From Gammaproteobacteria bacterium (lineage in GTDB: Bacteria; Pseudomonadota; Gammaproteobacteria; Steroidobacterales; Foliamicaceae), in assembly GCA_026707445.1 (NCBI GenBank), contig JAPOWV010000013.1:124001-188000 (forward strand): DNA of 64,000 nt, read 5' to 3'. Shown here in pieces: positions 9,593-17,928 of this stretch (positions are counted from its first letter, which is position 1; each line of letters begins with the position of its first letter). Under the pieces are notes generated by a model. That model did not search any database, had not been told where the DNA came from, and saw only the letters and a list, made by a program, of their open reading frames with translations. The translations under genes were made by a program, and so were the position numbers.

Positions 9593-10396
9593 ATGGACTT
9601 CTCCGTCAGTGGAATCCTGTTCGGAAACCTGGGCCTCATACTGGGCATCATGGCTGCGCTGTGGCTGGTCAGCCTGCAGCTGCGCGACACCAGCATCGTC
9701 GATCTATTCTGGGGCCTGGGCTTTGCGGTCATCGCGCTTGCGACGCTGTGGCGCACGGGCGGCATTTCGCCGCGGGCCTGGCTGCTGGCGCTGCTGACCA
9801 CCGCCTGGTCGCTGCGCTACAGCTGGCATTTGTGGCGCCGCAACATCGGGCGCGGAGAAGACTACCGCTACGCCGCCATGCGCGAGAGGACCGAGGCCTC
9901 GGGCCGTTCCTGGAACCTGCGCAGCCTCTATGTCGTGTTCCTGCTCCAGGGGGCGATCCTCTGGCTCGTTTCGCTTCCCGTCCAGCTCGGCCAGTCGTAC
10001 GCGGCGCCGGTCACGCTGGGCTGGGCGGCGCTGGCGGGGATCGCGGTCTGGATCGTGGGCGTGCTGTTCGAGACCATAGGGGATGCGCAGCTCAAGCGCT
10101 TCCGTGCCGATCCCGAGAATCGCGGCAAGGTCCTGGACACCGGGCTCTGGCGTTACACCCGCCACCCGAACTATTTCGGCAATGCCTGCTTGTGGTGGGG
10201 CATCTGGCTGGTGGCCGCGGAAGTGGACGCCGCCGCCTGGACCTTTTTCAGCCCGGCGCTGATGACCTGGGCCCTGCTGAAGTTCTCCGGCGTCCCCATC
10301 CTTGAGAAGCACCTGGCCTCCACGCGTCCCGGCTACGGGGACTACATGAAGCGCACCAGCATGTTCTTCCCGCTGCCGCCGAAGAAAGGGGACTGA
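9593..10396 (+). CDS. DUF1295 integral membrane protein (steroid reductase/ICMT-like fold)
   Basis: This 267-aa protein has about seven hydrophobic segments and the family's hallmark C-terminal region GLWRYTRHPNYFGNACLWWG. The same RHPNY motif binds cofactor in isoprenylcysteine methyltransferases and in sterol/5-alpha-steroid reductases. DUF1295 proteins have no settled bacterial function; oxidoreductase activity on lipids is a family-level guess. The downstream VWA gene begins 2 bp after the stop, indicating an operon. Confidence 0.82.
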   Translation: MDFSVSGILFGNLGLILGIMAALWLVSLQLRDTSIVDLFWGLGFAVIALATLWRTGGISPRAWLLALLTTAWSLRYSWHLWRRNIGRGEDYRYAAMRERTEASGRSWNLRSLYVVFLLQGAILWLVSLPVQLGQSYAAPVTLGWAALAGIAVWIVGVLFETIGDAQLKRFRADPENRGKVLDTGLWRYTRHPNYFGNACLWWGIWLVAAEVDAAAWTFFSPALMTWALLKFSGVPILEKHLASTRPGYGDYMKRTSMFFPLPPKKGD

Positions 10397-10398
10397 GC

Positions 10399-11400
10399 GT
10401 GCCGGGCAAGCGGTTCAAGCGCGAGGAACAGGGGCTGAACCTGTCGTTCCTGGATGTCGTCTGCTGCGGCTTCGGGGCCGTCATCCTGCTGCTGGTGGTG
10501 ACCAAGATCCACGAGCCGGTCATCATCGAGCGCAGCCGCGAGGAGCTCGAGGGGCTGATCCTGATGCTCGAGCGGGAGCTGTTCGAAATCCGCGGCGAGA
10601 CCACGGTGCTGAAGCGCGACCTGGAGCCTCTGCGCGCCGATACGGCCGAAAGCGTGCGCCGCGTGAGCCTGACCCGGCGCGAGGTGGAGGCAGCCGAAGA
10701 TCGCCACTTCGCCGCCCGGGAGACCGCATCGGAGGGCAGCGACGAGGCCGGAGCGCTGCTGGCGGCGCGCCAGGAACTGACCGAGGAGATGGAGCGCCTG
10801 CTGGCGGACTATCGCCCGCCTCCCAACGACACGACGGTCGGCGGAATCCCGGTGGACAGCGAATACATCATTTTCGTGATCGACACCTCGGGCAGCATGG
10901 TGGGCAACGCCTGGCCGGCGGTGCAGCGGCTGGTGGCCGAGACGCTGCGGGTCTATCCCACGGTGAAGGGCATACAGGTGCTCAACGACGAAGGGCAATA
11001 CCTGTTCTCGTCGTTTGCGCGCCGGTGGATTCCGGATTCGGCGTCACGCCGCCAGTCCATCATTCGCGCCATCGCCAACTGGCAGGCTTTTTCCGACTCC
11101 AATCCAGCCGAAGGGATCGTCGAGGCCATTTCCACCTTCTACGACGAGAGCAGGAAGGTGAGCATCTACGTGTTCGGAGACGATTTTTCGCAGGGCTCGG
11201 CCGAATCCCTGGTGCGCTACGTGGCCCGGATCAACGAGGCCGACCGCTTCGGCAACTGCCTGGTGCGCATACACGCGGTGGGTTTCCCCGTTCTACTGCG
11301 CGGCGGCGCCTTCGGCCAGGCCAGCCGCTTCGCCAACCTGATGCGGGTCCTGTGCGAGCGCAACTGCGGCACCTTCGTCGCGCGCCCCACCCTCAGCTAG
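10399..11400 (+). CDS. Membrane-anchored VWA-domain protein
   Basis: This 333-aa protein starts at GTG 10399. An N-terminal membrane anchor (LSFLDVVCCGFGAVILLLVV, approximately residues 14-33) is followed by a long charged coiled-coil-like segment (35-135) and a von Willebrand factor A domain (approximately 150-333). The MIDAS motif DTSGSM is intact, so it should bind a divalent metal. The anchor resembles that of TolR/ExbD-like and other VWA proteins with an 'SFLDVxCCGFGA' motif. Bacterial VWA proteins usually mediate metal-dependent protein assembly at the membrane. Its partner is not evident; it is probably co-transcribed with the DUF1295 gene. Confidence 0.82.
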   Translation: MPGKRFKREEQGLNLSFLDVVCCGFGAVILLLVVTKIHEPVIIERSREELEGLILMLERELFEIRGETTVLKRDLEPLRADTAESVRRVSLTRREVEAAEDRHFAARETASEGSDEAGALLAARQELTEEMERLLADYRPPPNDTTVGGIPVDSEYIIFVIDTSGSMVGNAWPAVQRLVAETLRVYPTVKGIQVLNDEGQYLFSSFARRWIPDSASRRQSIIRAIANWQAFSDSNPAEGIVEAISTFYDESRKVSIYVFGDDFSQGSAESLVRYVARINEADRFGNCLVRIHAVGFPVLLRGGAFGQASRFANLMRVLCERNCGTFVARPTLS

Positions 11401-11408
11401 CGTTTTTG

Positions 11409-11428
11409 CCGGGCGCGGGGGCGCCCGG
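11409..11428. terminator. GC-rich hairpin between convergent genes
   Basis: CCGGGCGC-GGGG-GCGCCCGG forms a perfect 8-bp stem with a 4-base loop. It lies between the VWA gene (+) and the dioxygenase gene (-) and is followed on the plus strand by TCGTTTGT, so it is a plausible intrinsic terminator for the VWA operon. Confidence 0.6.
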
Positions 11429-11435
11429 TCGTTTG

Positions 11436-12281
11436 TCAGACCGGCGGACGATCGTCGTCGATGGAGACCCGGTGCATGAGGCGGTGCCGGTCGCCGAAGT
11501 CGAACACGCCCTTGTGGATCGTGCAGCGGTTGTCCCAGAAAGCCACCGAGTGCTTTTCCCAGGCGAACCGGCACTGGAATTCGGGCTGGGTGCTGTGGCG
11601 GAACAGGAAATCCAGCAGCATGCGGCTTTCTTCCGGCTTCATGTCCTTGATGTGCGAGGTCATGAGCTCGCTCACGAACAGTGACTTGCGCCCGGTTTCC
11701 GGATGGGTGCGCACCACCGGGTGCCCGGACGGCGGCAACATCTTGCGCATCTGCGCGAAGCCTTCCGGACCCAGCCGTTCAAGCAGCGTCTCGAGATTGC
11801 GGTAGGCGTTGTCATTGACCGCGGTCAGGCCCGACAGGAACGACTGCATGCTGGCGGACAGGTCCTCGTAGGCCGCGTACATGTTCGCCCAGACGGTGTC
11901 GCCGGCGCCTTCGGGCACGTCCAGCGCGTACAGCACCGATCCGCGCGACGGAACCGGCAGAAAGGCCGCATCGCAATGCCAGGTGATGTCGGTCACGTCA
12001 CGGCTGTACAGGCCCGGATACTCCTGCACGAAGACGCCCGTGGTCCCCTCGAGCGTGGGCATGAAACCGGCCTTGGTGAGTTCGCCGAAATTAGCGGCGA
12101 AATCCTCGTGCTGCCGAGGGGTCATTTCCTGGTCGCGGAAGAACAGCACCTGGTATTCGAGCCAGGCCGAGCGGACTTCGCCGAGTGTCGCTTCGTCCAG
12201 GGACTGCGACATGTCGATGCCGCTCACCGTAGCGCCGAATGTGCCGGTTGTCGGCCGCACCGAAATGTGTTCGTAAGTCAT
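11436..12281 (-). CDS. TauD/TfdA-family Fe(II)/2-oxoglutarate dioxygenase
   Basis: This 281-aa protein has the iron-binding facial triad: HCD in ITWHCDAAF (HxD) and a distal His in NRCTIHKG, with HRLMHRV supplying the 2-oxoglutarate-binding Arg region. The N-terminal VRPTTGTFGATVSGID and VLFFRDQEMTP are typical of the family, which hydroxylates taurine, aryloxyalkanoates and related compounds. The substrate is not predictable. The start overlaps the stop of the upstream amidohydrolase gene in ATGA, so the two are translationally coupled and probably act on the same molecule. Confidence 0.9.
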   Translation of the reverse strand: MTYEHISVRPTTGTFGATVSGIDMSQSLDEATLGEVRSAWLEYQVLFFRDQEMTPRQHEDFAANFGELTKAGFMPTLEGTTGVFVQEYPGLYSRDVTDITWHCDAAFLPVPSRGSVLYALDVPEGAGDTVWANMYAAYEDLSASMQSFLSGLTAVNDNAYRNLETLLERLGPEGFAQMRKMLPPSGHPVVRTHPETGRKSLFVSELMTSHIKDMKPEESRMLLDFLFRHSTQPEFQCRFAWEKHSVAFWDNRCTIHKGVFDFGDRHRLMHRVSIDDDRPPV

Positions 12282-13738
12282 ATGGGGGTGCTCCAGGGTA
12301 CTTCCGGATCTTCTGCCAGCGGCCCTTCATGCACCCAGCCGTATTGCGTGTTGCTGGGTTGAGGCCCGCTTTCCAGGTAGGCCGCCCGCATCCCGCTGAG
12401 CCGGTCGCCCGGGATTGCCTCCAGCGCGTCCGGCACGTCGATGCCGTATATCCGGGCGGAGTTCAGGCCGAGGATCAGCTCCTTGTCCTGCCTTGTGAGT
12501 GCGGGATAGCCATGCTTTTCCTGCAGCGCTTCGGGAATCTCGAAGCGACGGAAGGCCTCGATCTGCCACTGCGGCGATCCCCACCAGATCGAATCGGTGC
12601 CCCAGATCACGCGATCGCTGCCGAAGGCCTTGAGGATCTGGCCCATCAGGTGGCCGCAGATTTCGGGATGGGTGATCGCCGTATGGCCGAAAACACTTCC
12701 GAGTTCCATGTAGACGTTGGTCATCGCGGGCGTTTCCAGGCGGTCCTTCACGATATCGGAAGTCCATACCAGGTAGCCGCTGTCGTCGATGCCCGTGGCG
12801 CCGGCCGCCAGCTCGTTGACGAGGTTCTTGAATCCCGAGTGATAGACGATGAAGTTCAGGTCCGGCCAGTCCAGTGCGGCCTTTTTGATGTCCCAGGGCC
12901 GGCAGTATTCGGGGTCGGTTCCGACTATGGGCAGGCCCTTGTGCACCGAAATGTTGGTAATCCCCAGCTTGAGCGCCAGTTCGTAGAACGGATACGCGAC
13001 CTCCTCGTCGTCCATCCGCCAGGGATTGACCGGCACGCCCGTGTAGCACTTCCAGCCGTCCACCTTGAGCTCCACCGCCTGGCGCTCGATTTCCTCCAGG
13101 CCGCCGGACACGTTCGGCGCCGCCAGCCCGTGGCTCAGCATGCGCTGCGAGCCCGCGAGTTCGTTGATGGTCCGCCGCGTCTCCACCATCATGTCCACGG
13201 GAAGGATGTTGTAGCGGTCCTCACCGAGAGGAGCGCCGCTGATGATTCCCATCGTGGTTTCGCTGTCGAGAAAGACTTCCTTGGTGAAGTTCTCGAGCTG
13301 CAGGTCCTCGCGCCCGGGCTTGACGCCCACCAGGTCCGGATTCAGGTTGAACATGCCGGCCAGGCGACGGAAGCCCAGCGGGCCGACTATTCCCTCCTTT
13401 ACGTGGTGAAGCTGGGCGTCGAATATGAAATCGGGCCAGGACTCCCGTTCGGTCCCGGTCTCCGCGGCTTCCGCCCAATCGACCAGAAAATACCGGCCGA
13501 ATACCTCGTTCATGGCCAGGAAGGCCGCGGCCATGCCGGCGGCGCTGCCCAGATATTGCCTGCGGCTCATCCTGCGCCTGCCGGCCAGGCGGTCCGCCAG
13601 TTCGTAAATCCGCCGTTCCACGCGCCGCTGGTCCTCCGACTGCGGCATCGGAAGGTACTCCTCGTTGGATACCACCTGGGTCGGGATGGGCGTGCGCCGC
13701 CCTTCTTGCCGGTCCTTGTCGCTCTTGCGTATCCACAT
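12278..13738 (-). CDS. Amidohydrolase-2 family metal-dependent hydrolase with Tat-like segment
   Basis: This 486-aa protein begins MWIRKSDKD at ATG 13738. Near residues 55-85 it has SRRQYLGSAAGMAAAFLAMN, a twin-arginine-like motif and hydrophobic stretch, preceded by about 55 charged residues. That extension is unusually long, and an internal start at the MSRRQYL methionine would give an ordinary Tat signal. The C-terminal two thirds is a TIM barrel of the amidohydrolase-2 (decarboxylase/hydrolase) type, with FDAQLHHVKEG, YHSGFKN and VIWGTDSIWWGSPQW carrying likely metal ligands. Coupled to the downstream TauD-like gene. The substrate is unknown. Confidence 0.8.
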   Translation of the reverse strand: MWIRKSDKDRQEGRRTPIPTQVVSNEEYLPMPQSEDQRRVERRIYELADRLAGRRRMSRRQYLGSAAGMAAAFLAMNEVFGRYFLVDWAEAAETGTERESWPDFIFDAQLHHVKEGIVGPLGFRRLAGMFNLNPDLVGVKPGREDLQLENFTKEVFLDSETTMGIISGAPLGEDRYNILPVDMMVETRRTINELAGSQRMLSHGLAAPNVSGGLEEIERQAVELKVDGWKCYTGVPVNPWRMDDEEVAYPFYELALKLGITNISVHKGLPIVGTDPEYCRPWDIKKAALDWPDLNFIVYHSGFKNLVNELAAGATGIDDSGYLVWTSDIVKDRLETPAMTNVYMELGSVFGHTAITHPEICGHLMGQILKAFGSDRVIWGTDSIWWGSPQWQIEAFRRFEIPEALQEKHGYPALTRQDKELILGLNSARIYGIDVPDALEAIPGDRLSGMRAAYLESGPQPSNTQYGWVHEGPLAEDPEVPWSTPI

Positions 13739-13768
13739 AAGCCCGTCCCCCGGGAAAACACCAGGAAA

Positions 13769-13803
13769 AGTATATGCGCCGGCGAGCCGGCCGCCGGTAC
13801 AAT
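13769..13803. promoter_or_regulatory. Divergent -10-like elements between amidohydrolase and mtaD
   Basis: TATACT on the minus strand (13774-13769) lies about 30 nt before the amidohydrolase ATG. TACAAT on the plus strand (13798-13803) lies about 33 nt before the mtaD ATG. Neither has a good -35 at 17 bp, so the assignment rests on the -10s and the divergent layout. Confidence 0.35.
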
Positions 13804-13836
13804 TTCCTCCGGCTCCTCGCGCTATCCGGGGCCCTG

Positions 13837-15183
13837 ATGCACGCACCCGACTTTCTGATTCTCCCCCGCTGGATACTGCCGGTCGAACCCGCCGGGGCCG
13901 TGCTTGAGGACCATGCGCTGGCGGTGCGCGGCGAACGCATTGCCGCGCTGCTGCCGGGCGCCGAGGCGCGACGCCGGTGGCCGCGGGCCAGGCGGGTCGA
14001 GCGCCCCGAGCATGTCGTTATCCCGGGGCTGGTTAATGCGCACACCCACGCCGGAATGACCCTGCTGCGGGGCTTCGCCGACGACACTCCCCTTAAGGAA
14101 TGGCTTGAGAATCACATCTGGCCCGCCGAGAACCGGCACTTGGGCGAGGACTACGTGCGCGCCGGAACGGAGCTGGCGCTGGTCGAGATGGTGCGGACCG
14201 GAACGACCTGCTTCGCCGACATGTATTTCTTCCCCGACGTCGGCGCCGAAATCGCAGTGGGCCGGGGGGTGCGGATGGCCGTGGGCTTGCCGATGGTCGA
14301 TTTCCCCAATCGCTGGGCCGGGGACCGGCAGGACTCGCTTCGAAAGAACGCGGAACTGTACGGACGATACCGGGGTGAGGCCGGCATCTCGTTCACGATG
14401 GCGCCGCACGCACCCTACTCGGTCGATGATTCGGGGCTTGCGCTGTGCGTGGAACTGGCGGAGGAACGCGATCTCCCCATACACATTCACGTTCACGAGA
14501 CCGCAGCCGAAATCGCCGAGTCGGTTAAAGGGCACGGATGCCGGCCGCTTGCCCGTCTGGACAGGCTGGGCGTGGTCAATGAGCGCCTGATGGCGGTTCA
14601 TGCGACCCGGCTTGAGGAGGGGGAAATCGCCCTGCTAGCCGAACGGGGCTGCTCGATCGTGCACTGTCCGCAGTCGAACCTGAAACTCGCAAGCGGTTTT
14701 GCCGCCGTGGAAACGCTGCTTGCCGCCGGCGTCAACGTTGCCCTGGGCACGGACAGCGCGGCCAGCAACAACGATCTCGACATGCTCGAAGAAATGCAGA
14801 CCGCCGCGCTGCTTGCCAAGGGGGTGTCGGGCAATGCCGAGGCCGTATCCTCGGCCGAGGCGTTGGAGATGGCTACGCTGGCCGGGGCCAGGGCGCTCGG
14901 TCTGGACGGCGAAATCGGCTCGCTACGTCCCGGTAAGGCAGCGGATTTCGTTGCGCTGGACCTGTCTGCGGCAAATACGCAGCCGGTCTATGACCCGGCC
15001 TCGCAGGTAGCCTATGCCGGCAAGTCCTCGCAGATCACCGATGTCTGGGTGCGCGGGAAAGCGTTGATGGAGGCCGGCGCGCTTGCCTGGGACGACGAGG
15101 ATCGGATCCTGGCGCAGGCGCGCGATTGGGGGGCGAGAATCGGCCGCCCGCGCGCCGGCCGGCCGAGCGCGGAAATGCGATGA
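13837..15183 (+). CDS. mtaD: 5-methylthioadenosine/S-adenosylhomocysteine deaminase (TRZ/ATZ amidohydrolase)
   Basis: This 448-aa protein is a cyclic amidohydrolase with the metal motif GLVNAHTHAGMTLLRG, FTMAPHAPYSV, IHIHVHETAAE, VHATRLEEGE and the Asp in GTDSAASNND. This set is characteristic of MtaD, which deaminates methylthioadenosine and SAH in methionine salvage. Gene order supports it: mtaD directly before ubiG and gph is conserved in gammaproteobacteria. ATG 13837 is chosen, giving MHAPDFLILPRWILP; an upstream in-frame start would extend into the divergent promoter region. The stop overlaps the ubiG start in ATGA. Confidence 0.9.
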   Translation: MHAPDFLILPRWILPVEPAGAVLEDHALAVRGERIAALLPGAEARRRWPRARRVERPEHVVIPGLVNAHTHAGMTLLRGFADDTPLKEWLENHIWPAENRHLGEDYVRAGTELALVEMVRTGTTCFADMYFFPDVGAEIAVGRGVRMAVGLPMVDFPNRWAGDRQDSLRKNAELYGRYRGEAGISFTMAPHAPYSVDDSGLALCVELAEERDLPIHIHVHETAAEIAESVKGHGCRPLARLDRLGVVNERLMAVHATRLEEGEIALLAERGCSIVHCPQSNLKLASGFAAVETLLAAGVNVALGTDSAASNNDLDMLEEMQTAALLAKGVSGNAEAVSSAEALEMATLAGARALGLDGEIGSLRPGKAADFVALDLSAANTQPVYDPASQVAYAGKSSQITDVWVRGKALMEAGALAWDDEDRILAQARDWGARIGRPRAGRPSAEMR

Positions 15184-15899
15184 ACGAAGAAGCAAGACAA
15201 CCCAACGCCGACGCGGCGGAGCTTGAGCGCTTTGCCGCGATGGCCGCGCAATGGTGGGACCCGAACGGCCCGAACCGCCCCCTGCACGCCATGAACCCGG
15301 TACGCGTCCGATATATCGTCGAACGCGCCGGGGGGCTCGCCGGCAGGCACTGCCTGGACGTCGGCTGCGGCGGCGGGCTCCTGAGCGAATCGCTGGCGGC
15401 CGGGGGAGCGGAGTCCGTGCTCGGACTGGACGCTTCCGGTGAGATGCTGGAGGTGGCCCGCCTGCATGCCGAGGCCGGCAACCTGGACAATCTGGAATAC
15501 CGCCTCGGCGCCGCGGAAGAACTCAAGGGCGAGTTCGATGTCGTTTGCTGCCTGGAGGTGCTCGAACACGTGCCCCGGCCCGGCGAACTGCTGGCCGAAT
15601 GCGCCCGGCTGACGCGCCCCGGCGGCCATGTCTTCATTTCAACCCTGAACCGTACCTTCGCGGCATTCGCCTTTGGCGTCGTCAGCGCGGAATACGTGCT
15701 GGGCCTTTTGCCGCGCGGCACGCACCGCTACGAGAAGTTCATCCGCCCGTCCGAACTGGAGGCCTGGGCTCGCGCCGCGGGCCTGAGCGTCCGGGACTTC
15801 ACCGGACTTCAATACAATCCCCTGCACGGAAGTTTCCGGCGCAGCGGCAACATCGACGTGAATTACATCGCCCACTTCACCAAGGCGGCCGGCGCATGA
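15180..15899 (+). CDS. ubiG: Ubiquinone biosynthesis O-methyltransferase UbiG
   Basis: This 239-aa SAM-dependent methyltransferase performs both O-methylations of ubiquinone synthesis at the inner membrane. The N-terminal AAMAAQWWDPNGPNRPLHAMNPVRVRYI is diagnostic of UbiG, and CLDVGCGGGLLSESLA is SAM motif I. The C-terminal GTHRYEKFIRPSELEAWAR and GLQYNPLHGSFR are also conserved. ATG 15180 overlaps the mtaD stop by four bases (ATGA) and the stop overlaps gph likewise. Its presence implies the organism makes ubiquinone, the likely quinol substrate for the alternative complex III downstream. Confidence 0.95.
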   Translation: MNEEARQPNADAAELERFAAMAAQWWDPNGPNRPLHAMNPVRVRYIVERAGGLAGRHCLDVGCGGGLLSESLAAGGAESVLGLDASGEMLEVARLHAEAGNLDNLEYRLGAAEELKGEFDVVCCLEVLEHVPRPGELLAECARLTRPGGHVFISTLNRTFAAFAFGVVSAEYVLGLLPRGTHRYEKFIRPSELEAWARAAGLSVRDFTGLQYNPLHGSFRRSGNIDVNYIAHFTKAAGA

Positions 15900-16615
15900 G
15901 CGCGGCGAATCCCCGCGTGAGCGCGGTCCTGTTCGATCTGGACGGGACCCTGGTTGATTCCGCCCCCGATCTCGTGGGCTGCGTGCAGGACGTCATGCGC
16001 GAGCGCGGGGGGCGGCCCCTGCCGTTCAAGCACCTGCGCCAGTTCGTATCCAGGGGCATGCGCGGACTGCTGACGGCCGCCTACGGCGCCGATTTCATCG
16101 GCAGCGAGGAATACCCCGAAGTGCTGGAGCGCTGCCTGAAGCAGTACTCGGGCCGCCTGGCGGATCGGTCGCGGTTGTTTCCCGGCATGCGGCGGGTGCT
16201 GGACGGTCTCGCCCAGCGGCAGATTCCCTGGGGCGTGGTCACGAACAAGCCGGAATACCTGACCCGGCCCCTGCTCGAAGCGTTGGACCTGGCGGACGAG
16301 TGCGCGGTGGCCGTGGGCGGCGGCACCACCACCCACACCAAGCCGCACCCCGAGCCCATGATCTTCGCGGCCGACCGGCTTGCCGTGAAGCCGCGCGCCT
16401 GCGTCATGCTGGGCGACGACCCCCGCGACATCCAGGCCGCGCGCAGTGCCGGCATGACCGGGCTGGCCGCAGCCTGGGGATACTTTCCGCCGGATGAAGA
16501 CCTGGGCGCCTGGGGCGCAGCCGCCATATTGCAATCGCCCCGGGACCTCGTGGGCTGGATCGACGAACAGGCCGCCGCGGCGAATGGCGGAGCGGCCGCG
16601 CCGCGCGCGGCATGA
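15896..16615 (+). CDS. gph: Phosphoglycolate phosphatase (HAD superfamily)
   Basis: This 239-aa HAD hydrolase has the catalytic AVLFDLDGTLVDSAPDL motif I, GVVTNKPEYLT motif II, the Lys in TKPHPEPMIF and VMLGDDPRDIQAARSAGM motif IV. It removes phosphate from 2-phosphoglycolate, a repair product of oxidative DNA damage. Position between ubiG and rmuC in an ATGA-linked chain matches gammaproteobacterial gph. Note that motif IV reads GDDPRD where GDSxxD is more usual. The start was set by the ATGA overlap at 15896; longer upstream reading is antisense-like shadow of ubiG. Confidence 0.92.
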   Translation: MSAANPRVSAVLFDLDGTLVDSAPDLVGCVQDVMRERGGRPLPFKHLRQFVSRGMRGLLTAAYGADFIGSEEYPEVLERCLKQYSGRLADRSRLFPGMRRVLDGLAQRQIPWGVVTNKPEYLTRPLLEALDLADECAVAVGGGTTTHTKPHPEPMIFAADRLAVKPRACVMLGDDPRDIQAARSAGMTGLAAAWGYFPPDEDLGAWGAAAILQSPRDLVGWIDEQAAAANGGAAAPRAA

Positions 16616-17928
16616 ATGCCGCGATTGCCCTGACCGCACTGGCGGCCCTCGCCGCCGGTGCATTGCTCGGCCTGCTGTGGCAACGCTCGCGCGGCCAGTC
16701 CGCTATCGCGCGAAAGGAAGCGCAACTGGCAGAGAGTCAGGCGCAGCTGCGTGAACAGAAGGCCGCGGAGCAGGCCCGCGAGGAAAGCCGCCGTGCTGCC
16801 GACGAGCAGTTCCAGGGGCAGCTGAAGGCGCTGGCCCGCGAGGCGCTGAGCCAGAGCCAGAAGGACTTTCTCGATCTGGCGCAACAGTCCTTCGGCAAGG
16901 CGCGTGCGGAATCCGGCGCCGACCTGGAGAAGCGTCAGCAAGCCATCGAGGCGCTGGTCAAGCCGATCAACGAGAGTCTCAAGCAGACCCGCAAGACCCT
17001 GAGCAACATGGAAAAGGAACGGGCCGAGGCCCAGGGACAGTTGCGCGAGCAGATTCAGGCCATGGCTTCCGGCAACAAGGAGCTGCGGGACACGACCCGC
17101 AGCCTGGTCACCGCCTTGCGGCGCCCGGAGGTGCGGGGCCAGTGGGGTGAAATGCAATTGCGGCGGCTGGTGGAGATCGCGGGCATGCAGGAGCATTGCG
17201 ATTTCGCCGAGCAGCCGCAGGGCCCGGAGGGCAGGACCCGGCCGGACATGATCGTTCGGCTGCCCGAAGGCGGACAGTTGGTCGTGGACGCCAAGACGCC
17301 GCTGGATGCCTACCTGAGCGCTGTGGAGGCCGACGACGAGGACGCGCGATCGGCTCTGCTGGCCCAGCACGCGGTCAATGTGGACGAACAGGTAAAGCGG
17401 CTGGCTTCCAAGGAATACTGGGACCAGTTCGAGCGCAGCCCGGACTTCGTGGTGATGTTCGTGCCCGGCGACCACTTCCTGGCGGCCGCCGGCGACCAGC
17501 GGCCGGACCTGCTGGAGAAAGCGCTGCGCGCGCGCGTGATCCTGGCCACGCCCACCTCGATGATGGCGCTGCTGCGGGTCACGGCCTACGGCTGGCGGCA
17601 ACTGGCGCTGGCCGAGAATGCCGAGGAAATCTCACGGCTGGCCGCCACACTTCACGAGCGCGTGGCGGTCTTCAGCGGGCACGTCGGACGGCTGGGCAAT
17701 CAGCTCAATACCGCGATCGGCACCTACAACAGCGCCGTGAGTTCGTTCAAGAGCCGCTTTCTCCCGGCGCTGGACAGAATGAACAAGGCCGGCGTAGAGA
17801 AGACCAGGGAAATCGAGGCGCCCGAAGAAGTGGCTACGGCCGCCACGCCGCTGCTGGCTAACGAAAGCCCGCCGGAATCGGCCTCCGAAACCGAATCGCA
17901 GCAGGAGCCCGCCCCCAAGCCCCACTAG
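16612..17928 (+). CDS. rmuC: DNA recombination protein RmuC
   Basis: This 438-aa protein has an N-terminal membrane anchor (ALTALAALAAGALLGLLW), a long coiled coil (approximately residues 30-170) and the RmuC nuclease-like domain with RGQWGEMQLRRLVEIAGM, VVDAKTPLDAYL and the D-E-K pattern, then VIATPTS-like ILATPTSMMALLR. RmuC limits inversions at short inverted repeats in E. coli. Four-base overlap with gph. Its TAG stop shares the palindromic CTAG at 17925-17928 with the stop of convergent rluB, so the two genes overlap by exactly four bases. Confidence 0.93.
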   Translation: MNAAIALTALAALAAGALLGLLWQRSRGQSAIARKEAQLAESQAQLREQKAAEQAREESRRAADEQFQGQLKALAREALSQSQKDFLDLAQQSFGKARAESGADLEKRQQAIEALVKPINESLKQTRKTLSNMEKERAEAQGQLREQIQAMASGNKELRDTTRSLVTALRRPEVRGQWGEMQLRRLVEIAGMQEHCDFAEQPQGPEGRTRPDMIVRLPEGGQLVVDAKTPLDAYLSAVEADDEDARSALLAQHAVNVDEQVKRLASKEYWDQFERSPDFVVMFVPGDHFLAAAGDQRPDLLEKALRARVILATPTSMMALLRVTAYGWRQLALAENAEEISRLAATLHERVAVFSGHVGRLGNQLNTAIGTYNSAVSSFKSRFLPALDRMNKAGVEKTREIEAPEEVATAATPLLANESPPESASETESQQEPAPKPH

